Positions 6,912 to 13,649 of a DNA stretch of 13,649 nt are shown in pieces. The DNA is from Candidatus Aminicenantota bacterium (GTDB lineage Bacteria > Acidobacteriota > Aminicenantia > Aminicenantales > Saccharicenantaceae): positions 1 to 13,649 of the forward strand of contig JAPKZE010000316.1 of the NCBI GenBank assembly GCA_026393955.1. The letters run 5' to 3'. The notes beneath the pieces were generated by a model, which saw only the letters and a list, made by a program, of their open reading frames with translations, made no database searches and was not told the DNA's origin. Each line of letters begins with the position of its first letter. The stretch's first letter is position 1. Both the position numbers and the translations under genes were made by a program.

Positions 6912-8052
6912 TGAACGGGTCCTTGAAGTCCATGATGACCCGGGCCACTTCCGGCCGCATGAGCTCGGCCGGCGGGCACTCGCCCTTGACCAGGAGGTCG
7001 CGGATCTTGGTGCCGCTGAACTGGATGTGCTCGGCCGGCGGATGCGGGCAGATCTTCTCGTTGACGACCGACCCGCACGTCCGGCAGTAGGAGAAGGACC
7101 GGAAGAACATCGGGACGATGCCCAGGTCGGGGAAGTGCTCGAAGATGTCCTGGGCGGCGAACGGCGGGTAGTAGGACCCGACCCCGGCGTGGTCCCGGCC
7201 GATGATGATGTGGGTGCAGCCGAAGTTCTTGCGCAGGATGGCGTGGTGGATGGCCTCCCGGGGCCCGGCGTAGCGCATCTCCATCTGGAGGATGGCCATG
7301 ACGGTCCGCTCCTTGATGTAGTAGTGCCGGATGGCCTCTTCGTAAGACGCCAGGATGACCTCGTCCTTGAAATCGCCCTTCTTCTTCCGCCCGATCACGG
7401 GATTGATGAACAGCCCGTCGGTGAAGGTCAGAGCGGCCTTCTGGACGTATTCGTGGCCGATGTGCGGGGTGTTGCGCGTCTGGAAACCGACGACCGTCCG
7501 CCAGCCCTTGGCCTCGAACAGGACCCGGGTCTCCCGGGGAGTGAGCTTCCAGCGGTCGAACGGGGTGGGCGTCACTTCCAGGAGGTCGACGGGACCGGCC
7601 AGGAGGACGTCCTTCATGCCCAGGACCTTGGCCACCCCGGGATGGGCCGGGTCGCGCGTCCCGAAGACCTTCTCGGCCGTCTCGCCTTTGTCGTAGGCGT
7701 AGGTCTCTTCCAGGTGCAGGACGGCCACGGCCCGGCCGTCCTCGGCGCCGAGCAGGATGTCCTCCCCCGTCTTCAGCCCCTCGGCCGTCCGGCGGTCGAC
7801 GTCAAGGACGATGGGGACGGTCCAAGCGAGGTCCGAGGCGAGCCGGCTCGCCGCCAGGACGCTGCGGAAGTCCGCCTCTCCGAGGAATCCCTCGAGGGGG
7901 CTGTAGACGCCGGTGGCGATGTTCTCCACATCCGAGACGAGCTCGGAGTCGATGATGAGACGGGGCAGGCGCCCGGCCCGGGCCAGGGCTTCGTCTTTCG
8001 CCTTGCCCTTGAGGACCCTGTCGACGAGTTTGCCGCCGTGGGGTTGGATCAT
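6904..8052 (-). CDS. sat: Sulfate adenylyltransferase (ATP sulfurylase)
   Basis: This enzyme converts ATP and sulfate to APS and pyrophosphate, the entry step of sulfate activation. The 382-residue protein is the homo-oligomeric Sat type, not CysD/CysN. It has the N-terminal PUA-like part, QTRNTPHIGHE (191-201) with the HxxH pair His197 and His200, GRDHAGVGSYYPPF from 285, and a zinc-binding-like patch Cys323, Cys326, Cys335 and His337 as in Thermus and archaeal enzymes. It has no C-terminal APS-kinase domain, which fits the separate cysC two genes on. NTPH replaces the more usual NPPH or NPMH. AAAGGAGAG (8057-8065) precedes the ATG at 8050-8052. It lies 56 nt after the small regulator gene with no visible promoter between. 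Confidence 0.95.
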   Translation of the reverse strand: MIQPHGGKLVDRVLKGKAKDEALARAGRLPRLIIDSELVSDVENIATGVYSPLEGFLGEADFRSVLAASRLASDLAWTVPIVLDVDRRTAEGLKTGEDILLGAEDGRAVAVLHLEETYAYDKGETAEKVFGTRDPAHPGVAKVLGMKDVLLAGPVDLLEVTPTPFDRWKLTPRETRVLFEAKGWRTVVGFQTRNTPHIGHEYVQKAALTFTDGLFINPVIGRKKKGDFKDEVILASYEEAIRHYYIKERTVMAILQMEMRYAGPREAIHHAILRKNFGCTHIIIGRDHAGVGSYYPPFAAQDIFEHFPDLGIVPMFFRSFSYCRTCGSVVNEKICPHPPAEHIQFSGTKIRDLLVKGECPPAELMRPEVARVIMDFKDPFNE

Positions 8053-8108
8053 GGTTCTCTCCTTTGATCGGGACCGGGAGGGACGGGGAAGCCGGACGAC
8101 CGGACGGG

Positions 8109-8327
8109 TCAGTCGATATAGCCCAGCGCTTTCAGGCGCTCCTTGACCTTCTCCTCTTCGTCCTTGGTGAAGACTTCGGCCGCCGCGGGCTCCGCCTTGG
8201 TCAGGCTCTCCCGGAGGACCTTGGCCGCATAGCTTGCCACGGAGCGGTATTCGGTCCCCTTGATGAACTCCTCGATCTTCTTGTGAAGGGAGGTCGGTAT
8301 CGTTACGGTCGTGAACTCTTTGTCCAT
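8109..8327 (-). CDS. Small ribbon-helix-helix (Arc/CopG-like) DNA-binding protein
   Basis: The 72-residue protein opens with FTTVTIPTSLHKKIEEFIKG, the beta-strand and first helix of a ribbon-helix-helix fold, followed by YRSVASYAAKVLRESL as the second helix. The tail is highly charged and ends in KERLKALGYID. Such proteins bind DNA as dimers through the paired strands. The start at 8325-8327 is chosen because the fold begins there and a consensus promoter lies directly upstream; a longer in-frame opening to 8567 would run through the phoH start. There is no Shine-Dalgarno site and the predicted +1 is the A of ATG, so it looks leaderless. It heads the sat-phosphohydrolase-cysC run and is divergent from phoH, so it may control one or both. 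No adjacent toxin gene is seen. Confidence 0.8.
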   Translation of the reverse strand: MDKEFTTVTIPTSLHKKIEEFIKGTEYRSVASYAAKVLRESLTKAEPAAAEVFTKDEEEKVKERLKALGYID

Positions 8328-8333
8328 GGGGAA

Positions 8334-8362
8334 TTTATATACCAGACAGGGGGATTTTTCAA
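8334..8362 (-). promoter_or_regulatory. Promoter of the RHH-sat cluster, probably giving leaderless mRNA
   Basis: On the - strand TTGAAA (8357-8362) and TATAAA (8334-8339) are 17 nt apart, a near-consensus sigma70 promoter. Only 6 nt (TTCCCC) separate the -10 box from the ATG at 8325-8327, so transcription should start at or next to the initiation codon. This agrees with the lack of any ribosome-binding site. It probably also serves sat, the phosphohydrolase and cysC. Confidence 0.75.
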
Positions 8363-8368
8363 GGCTTC

Positions 8369-8396
8369 CCGCCCTGGGCCGGCTTGACAAGGGCGG
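8369..8396. promoter_or_regulatory. Inverted repeat around the phoH -35 box, possible operator
   Basis: CCGCCCT at 8369-8375 and AGGGCGG at 8390-8396 form a perfect 7-bp inverted repeat with a 14-nt spacer that contains most or all of the phoH -35 hexamer (8384-8389). It lies between the two divergent promoters. It could be an operator, perhaps for the adjacent RHH protein, but in GC-rich DNA a repeat of this size may be chance. Confidence 0.35.
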
Positions 8397-8414
8397 CGCG
8401 GCCGTGGGTATAAT
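8384..8414 (+). promoter_or_regulatory. Promoter of the phoH-pgpH-ybeY-corC-era operon
   Basis: Both hexamers are perfect: TTGACA at 8384-8389 and TATAAT at 8409-8414, with a somewhat long 19-nt spacer. The start of transcription should fall near 8421, leaving about 10 nt (with GAGAGA) before the ATG at 8431. The -10 box overlaps an ATG at 8413, which rules that codon out as the phoH start. Confidence 0.78.
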
Positions 8415-8430
8415 GCCTCTCCTGAGAGAA

Positions 8431-9378
<948 letters not shown>

Positions 9379-9384
9379 GGACCC

Positions 9385-11784
9385 ATGCCGGTTTCCTTCT
9401 TCGACAAGATCAAGCTGTTCAAAGGGGCGGAGATCCAGCCCGGCCGCCCGGCCGTCGAAACGGCCGAGGAGGAGCCGCACCCGACGCTCCTCCGCCGGCT
9501 GCTCAAGGACCCCTGGCCGCTCATCCTCCTGACCACGGTCGTCGTCGCCCTCTTCCTGACGCGCCTGCCCTCCGTGACCGTGACGGCCCTCGCCCCGGGC
9601 GAGGTCGCTCCCGCGGACGTGGTCGCCCCGTTCGACCTGACCGTCGAGGACGGCGAAGAGACGGCCCGGAAGCGAGCGGAGGCGGAAGCCGCGGTCCTGC
9701 CCATTTACACCTACGACGCCAACGTCTTCGCCAACACCGAGGACAAGATCCGGGCGCTCTTCGCCGAAGGCCGGGCCTGGACGGCCCGCTTTCCCGAGAA
9801 CCATCAGAGCGGAGCGCTCCGGGCGCTTCTCGTCGACAAGCACGGTCTCGACCTCGAGGTCTCCGACGTTCAGACCCTCGTCCGGCTGAAATTCCCGGCC
9901 GAGCTCGAAGAGACGCTGATCGGGCTCGCGGCCAAGATCTTCGGCCGGGGCATCATCGTCTCCAAGAACCTCTTCATCCACGGCGAGGCCGAACGGGGCC
10001 TGGCCCTCATCGACATCCAGCACCGGGAGCGGACCGTCCGGACCGCGGAGCTCTTCGATATCGGCGAGAGCGAGCGCCTCTTCAACGACGAGCTGGCCCG
10101 GATCGAGATGCCGGCCCGAAGCCGGGCGGCCCTCGCCGACCTAGGGCAGATCTTCCTGACCGCCAACGTCACCTACAACAAGATCGAGACCGAGAAGCGG
10201 AAGGCCGCGGCCCGTGACGCGGTCGGCCCGGTCAGCTTCACCGTCAAGAAGGACCGGATCATCGTCCGCAAGGGCGACGAGGTCACGGCCGATACCGTCA
10301 AGGTCCTCGATCTGTACACCCGGACGATCCGCCGGCAGTCGAGATGGCTGCCGGGTTTCGTGGGCATCTTCATCCTCTACCTCTTCCTGCTCGTCACCCT
10401 TTGGGCCTTTCTCGACCGGGCCTACAAGCGGCCGCAGGCCGTACGGCAGTTCCGCATGATGGCGGCGGCCCTGGTCGGGAGCTTGGCCCTCTACAAAGCG
10501 TTCCTGGTCCTGGCCACGATCGTCAGCGGGGCGCTGACGACGCCTTCGCTCTCCCGGGCCGAGGTCTTTTACCTGGCCTTCCCGTTCCAGGCGGCGACCC
10601 TGATCTTCGCCTTCCTCCTCCCCGATCCGGTGACCCTCCTGTACATCATCCTCAACAGCCTGACCGCCGGGCTGCTGTTCGGGGGGGACTTCTCGATGAC
10701 CATCTTCTCGTTCGTCGGCGGCCTGGCCGCGGTCTACGGCGTCAAGCTCTACCGCCGGCGCTACCGGGCCGCGACCCTCCGGGCCGGGTTCATCGTCCTG
10801 CCGGGCGTCAACGCCCTGCTCATCCTGGTGGCGCACCTCGTCCTGACTCGGACGGGCCTGGCCGCGTTCCCGGCCGAGGTGGCCCTGGGGGTCCTCGGCG
10901 GAGCGGCCAGCGCCGTCCTGGCCTTCCTCCTCCTCCCCTTGGTCGAGACGGCCTTCGGTTTCGTCACCGGCTCCAAGCTCCTCGAGCTGACCAACTCCGA
11001 CCTGCCTATCTTCAGGCAGATGGCGGAGGAGGCGCCGGGCTCGTACCACCATTCGCTCATCGTGGCTTCGCTCGCCGAGAAGGCCGCCGAGGAGCTCGGC
11101 CTCGACACCCAGCTGGCCAAGGCCGGGGCGCTCTACCACGACATCGGCAAGACCAAGATGCCCGAGTACTTCATCGAGAACAGGTCCCGCGAGTTCGATC
11201 TCCACAAGGACCTGACGCCGTCGATGAGCACCCTGGTCATCAAGAACCACGTCAAGGAGGGCGCCGAGCTGGCCCGCAAGCTCAAGCTGCCCCGGCTCCT
11301 GCGAGAGATCATCGAGCAGCACCACGGCAACTCCCTGGTCCGCTACTTCTACGCCAAGGCCAAGCAGACCTACGATCCCGAGGACCAGACCGTGGGCGAG
11401 GAGGACTTCCGCTATCCCGGGCCGGCGCCGCAGTCCAAGGAAGCCGGCCTGGTCATGCTGGCCGATTCGATCGAGGCCGCCTCGCGGAGCCTCAAGTCGC
11501 CGACCAAGGACAACCTCAAGCGGGTCATCACCGACATCATCAACGGCACGCTCCAGGACGGCCAGCTGGACGCCTGCGACTTCTCCCTGCGGGAGCTCCG
11601 CACCGTCGCCGCGGCCTTCCTGACCATCCTCTACGCCATCTACCACCCCCGCGTCGAGTACCCGGGCTTCAGCTTCAACGGCCCCCCCAAGGACCGCAAG
11701 AAAGCTCCGAGGACAAAGAAGAAAAACCATGATCGTCATCCTCAACCGCCAGAAAAAACACCGGATCCGGACGAAGGCGTTTGA
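9385..11784 (+). CDS. pgpH: PgpH/YqfF family 7TM-HD c-di-AMP phosphodiesterase
   Basis: The 799-residue membrane protein has the full PgpH layout. There is a short cytoplasmic N-terminus, a first membrane segment at about 44-60, and a large extracytoplasmic 7TMR-HDED domain to about 325. A cluster of hydrophobic helices spans about 345-525. A cytoplasmic HD domain follows, with YHHSLIVAS (554-562), the metal motif HDIGK (585-589), a later EQHHGNSLVRYFY, and ADSIEAASR. Firmicute members (Listeria PgpH) hydrolyse cyclic di-AMP; the same reaction is inferred here. The C-terminal tail is Lys/Pro-rich and overlaps ybeY by 56 nt. A GGGAGGACTGAGG stretch before the ATG supplies the ribosome site. 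No c-di-AMP cyclase is in the window. Confidence 0.92.
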   Translation: MPVSFFDKIKLFKGAEIQPGRPAVETAEEEPHPTLLRRLLKDPWPLILLTTVVVALFLTRLPSVTVTALAPGEVAPADVVAPFDLTVEDGEETARKRAEAEAAVLPIYTYDANVFANTEDKIRALFAEGRAWTARFPENHQSGALRALLVDKHGLDLEVSDVQTLVRLKFPAELEETLIGLAAKIFGRGIIVSKNLFIHGEAERGLALIDIQHRERTVRTAELFDIGESERLFNDELARIEMPARSRAALADLGQIFLTANVTYNKIETEKRKAAARDAVGPVSFTVKKDRIIVRKGDEVTADTVKVLDLYTRTIRRQSRWLPGFVGIFILYLFLLVTLWAFLDRAYKRPQAVRQFRMMAAALVGSLALYKAFLVLATIVSGALTTPSLSRAEVFYLAFPFQAATLIFAFLLPDPVTLLYIILNSLTAGLLFGGDFSMTIFSFVGGLAAVYGVKLYRRRYRAATLRAGFIVLPGVNALLILVAHLVLTRTGLAAFPAEVALGVLGGAASAVLAFLLLPLVETAFGFVTGSKLLELTNSDLPIFRQMAEEAPGSYHHSLIVASLAEKAAEELGLDTQLAKAGALYHDIGKTKMPEYFIENRSREFDLHKDLTPSMSTLVIKNHVKEGAELARKLKLPRLLREIIEQHHGNSLVRYFYAKAKQTYDPEDQTVGEEDFRYPGPAPQSKEAGLVMLADSIEAASRSLKSPTKDNLKRVITDIINGTLQDGQLDACDFSLRELRTVAAAFLTILYAIYHPRVEYPGFSFNGPPKDRKKAPRTKKKNHDRHPQPPEKTPDPDEGV

Positions 11785-12139
11785 GCGGCTCCTCGCGGAG
11801 CTGGCCGTCCGCTACCGGCGGGAAAAAGCCGAGGTCACTCTCGCTTTCGTCGGCGAGCGGGCCATCCAGACCCTCAACCGCAAGTGGATGAAGAAGAACA
11901 AGCCGACCGACGTCCTCAGCTTCCCACTCGGCGAGAAGGGGCCGGACGGCACGTTCTATCTGGGCGACATCGTTATCGCCGTGCCGGTCGCCGCCCGGCA
12001 GGCCCGGGCCAAGGGCCACGGCCTCGACCGCGAGCTCCGCCTGCTCGCCGTCCACGGCTACCTCCATCTCCTCGGCTACGACCATTTCGCCGGGATCGAG
12101 GAGGAGGAGCACAAGCTCCACGGGCTCACCCTCGCATGA
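11729..12139 (+). CDS. ybeY: YbeY endoribonuclease / rRNA maturation factor
   Basis: YbeY is a metal-dependent enzyme required in many bacteria for 16S rRNA 3'-end maturation and ribosome quality control. The 136-residue protein carries TDVLSFPLG and YLGDIVIA and the metal-binding signature HGYLHLLGYDH near residues 110-120, with the three His in HxxxHxxGxDH form. The start at 11729 gives the normal N-terminus (MIVILNRQKKHRI), although it lies 56 nt inside pgpH in another frame. The stop overlaps the next start as ATGA (12136-12139). The neighbour phoH is its usual genomic and physical partner. Confidence 0.95.
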   Translation: MIVILNRQKKHRIRTKAFERLLAELAVRYRREKAEVTLAFVGERAIQTLNRKWMKKNKPTDVLSFPLGEKGPDGTFYLGDIVIAVPVAARQARAKGHGLDRELRLLAVHGYLHLLGYDHFAGIEEEEHKLHGLTLA

Positions 12140-13362
12140 CGATGACCCCCTTCGCCTGGACCGGATTGGCCCTGGCCTTCCTGGCCGCTTTCCTTTTGTC
12201 GCTCTTCCACGTCGTCCTCGGCGCCTTCTCGAAGATCTCGCTCAGCCGCTTCCTCGAGGACCGGGACAAGCCGGACCGGGCCGGCATCCTCAAGCATTGC
12301 GACGAGACGGCCCTGGCCGTCGAGTTCCTCCGCATCGTCGTCATCCTGGCCCTGGCCGTCTATATTTTCGCGGCGATCGGGGTGCGGGGAACGCGCCTCC
12401 TCTGGCTCTTCCTGGCCGCCCTGGCCGTCTACGCGATCGGGCTCGATCTCGTGCCGCGCCTGCTCGTCCTGGCGGCCAAGCCGTTCCTGATGAAGGCGTT
12501 CCTGCCGGCCTTTCCTCTCGTCCGACTCCTCGCTTCTCCCCTCCTCATCGTCTCCCGACGTCTCGACGCCAGGGAGGAACAGCGCGAGGAGAAAGAGGAG
12601 GATCGCGAGGCTTCCGAGGAGGAGATCGAGACCTTCATCGACGGGGCGACCGAGGAGGGCATCATCGACAAGGGCGAGGACGAGCTGCTGCGCAGCGTCG
12701 TCGAGTTCGGCGACACGGTCGTCCGCGAGGTCATGACGCCCCGGGTCAACATGGTCTGCCTGCGCAAGGACTCGACCATCGACAATTTCAAGGACCTCAT
12801 CATCAAGGACAAGTACTCGCGGATCCCGGTCTACAAGGACCGGCTGGACAACATGGAGGGGATCGTCATCGCCAAAGACATCCTCGAGTACTCGGACGAC
12901 AAGCACAAAGCCCAGCCCATCGAGGCCCTCATCCGGCCGGTCGCCTTCGTCCCCGAATCCATGCCCGTCCGGGACCTCCTCCGCGAGTTCCAGAAGGTCA
13001 AGACCAAGATGGCCATCGTCGTCGACGAGCACGGCGGCGTCTCGGGCCTGGTGACGATGGAGGACGTCGTCGAGGAGATCGTCGGCGAGATCCAGGACGA
13101 ATACGACACCGAGGAGGCCGAGATCGCCGAGAACGGCCCGCTCGACTTCACCGTCTCCGGCGCGACCGAGGTCGAGGAGCTCGAGGAGCTTTTCGACGTC
13201 GAGCTGGCCGAGGACGATTTCATCACCGTCGGCGGCCTCATCACCCACGACCTGGGGCGGCTGCCCCTCAAGGGTGAGACGCTGACGGTCAAGGGCCTCC
13301 GGCTCGAGGTCCTCGACGTCGACCAGAAGAAAGTCAAGAAGCTGAGGATCCGCAAGGCCTGA
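12136..13362 (+). CDS. CorC/HlyC-type membrane protein with CBS pair
   Basis: The 408-residue protein belongs to the CNNM/CorC (HlyC/CorC) family, proposed to act in Mg2+ or Co2+ transport or resistance. It has hydrophobic segments at about 8-30, 64-84 and 88-116. A charged linker follows (AREEQREEKEEDREASEEE), then ETFIDGATEEGIIDKGEDELL, a first CBS motif EVMTPRVNMV through SRIPVYKDRLDNMEGIV, and a second ending in VVDEHGGVSGLVTMEDVVEEIVG. The C-terminal CorC_HlyC domain (about 340-408) contains DFITVGGLI and LPLKGETL. The N-terminal DUF21 part is diverged: the usual Ser/Ala-Ala-Glu stretch after the first helix is replaced by VVLGAFSK. The start at 12136 overlaps the ybeY stop; an earlier in-frame ATG at 11884 is inside ybeY. 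Confidence 0.9.
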   Translation: MTMTPFAWTGLALAFLAAFLLSLFHVVLGAFSKISLSRFLEDRDKPDRAGILKHCDETALAVEFLRIVVILALAVYIFAAIGVRGTRLLWLFLAALAVYAIGLDLVPRLLVLAAKPFLMKAFLPAFPLVRLLASPLLIVSRRLDAREEQREEKEEDREASEEEIETFIDGATEEGIIDKGEDELLRSVVEFGDTVVREVMTPRVNMVCLRKDSTIDNFKDLIIKDKYSRIPVYKDRLDNMEGIVIAKDILEYSDDKHKAQPIEALIRPVAFVPESMPVRDLLREFQKVKTKMAIVVDEHGGVSGLVTMEDVVEEIVGEIQDEYDTEEAEIAENGPLDFTVSGATEVEELEELFDVELAEDDFITVGGLITHDLGRLPLKGETLTVKGLRLEVLDVDQKKVKKLRIRKA

Positions 13363-13381
13363 TTCGGGCCGAGGGGGACAT

Positions 13382-13649
13382 ATGCCGGGAACGGCCAAAG
13401 CCAAGACCAGTCGCGCGAAAAAGGACCCGGCCGCGGCGAAAGCAGCCGCGGCGCCCGCCGCGAAAACCGCGCCAAAAAGGGCGGTCCGGAAGAAGGCCGC
13501 GCCCAAGCCAGTCTTCAGGACGGGGTATGTCGCCCTGGTCGGACGGACGAACTCGGGGAAATCGACCCTCCTCAACGCCCTGATCGGACAGAAGGTGGCC
13601 ATCGTCTCTGACAAGCCCCAGACGACGCGCATCAGCATCCTGGGCATCA
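13382..13649 (+). CDS. era: GTPase Era with basic N-terminal tail (cut by window end)
   Basis: Only the first 89 codons are present. Era is a GTPase with a KH domain that binds the 3' end of 16S rRNA during 30S assembly. The G1 motif GRTNSGKST (54-62) is followed by LLNALIGQKVAIVSDKPQTTR, which includes the G2/switch segment and is diagnostic of Era. GRTNSGKS differs from the common GRPNVGKS. Residues 1-44 are an added tail of Ala, Lys and Pro with 10 Lys, 3 Arg and a single acidic residue. The ATG at 13382 is supported by GAGGGGG at 13371-13377, and no other in-frame start lies between it and G1, so the tail is real. It follows the corC-like stop by 19 nt. The rest of the gene lies outside. 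Confidence 0.92.
   Translation, partial: MPGTAKAKTSRAKKDPAAAKAAAAPAAKTAPKRAVRKKAAPKPVFRTGYVALVGRTNSGKSTLLNALIGQKVAIVSDKPQTTRISILGI

Noticed and set aside
8311..8430. Longer N-terminus for PhoH starting at 8311 or 8413
   Set aside because: These codons lie before or inside the -10 box of a consensus promoter, and the added residues do not match PhoH proteins.
12076..13647. Long antisense open frame of 523 codons over the corC-like and era genes
   Set aside because: It is rich in Asp, Glu, Leu and Val as expected for the reverse of GC-biased codons, has no domain motifs, and lies fully opposite well-recognised genes.

Overview
The window is a GC-rich bacterial chromosome segment. All main genes carry strongly G/C-biased third positions, which is why long antisense shadow frames appear nearly everywhere. 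It has densely packed, overlapping genes and ordinary sigma70-type promoters. Gene order and protein style suggest a deep-branching GC-rich phylum, possibly Acidobacteriota or Candidatus Aminicenantes. That is a guess from style, because no rRNA or other marker is present.

Layout from left to right. (1) 1-79 is a very AT-rich stretch (15 G/C of 79) that abuts the body of hypC without a usable start codon. (2) hypC (5'-broken), hypD and hypE follow on the + strand with 4-nt and 3-nt overlaps. They make the machinery that builds and delivers the Fe(CN)2CO part of [NiFe]-hydrogenase. (3) 2376-2665 is a gene-free gap between convergent genes. It holds a 183-nt nested inverted-repeat element with several perfect stems, the least explained item in the window. 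(4) On the - strand, a promoter at 4948-4975 drives a UDP-N-acetylhexosamine-type 4-epimerase and then a UDP-N-acetylhexosamine 6-dehydrogenase, a pair suited to making UDP-HexNAc-uronic acid for a surface glycan.

(5) Also on the - strand, a small ribbon-helix-helix regulator with a consensus promoter and an apparently leaderless start is followed by ATP sulfurylase (sat), an alkaline-phosphatase-superfamily phosphohydrolase and APS kinase (cysC). This is a PAPS-making cluster; no APS or PAPS reductase is present within the window. (6) Back to back with the regulator, a second consensus promoter reads right into phoH, pgpH (yqfF; 7TM-HD c-di-AMP phosphodiesterase family), ybeY, a CorC/HlyC-type CBS protein and era, which runs off the window. 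The last cluster mixes the Firmicutes-style order (phoH-yqfF-ybeY-era) with the proteobacterial ybeY-corC pair.

The genes thus fall into hydrogenase maturation, sugar-nucleotide synthesis, sulfate activation, and a ribosome/RNA/second-messenger housekeeping operon. The best candidates for something undescribed are the nested inverted-repeat element at 2463-2645, the divergent promoter region 8328-8430 with its inverted repeat, the phosphohydrolase placed between sat and cysC, and the basic N-terminal tail on Era.
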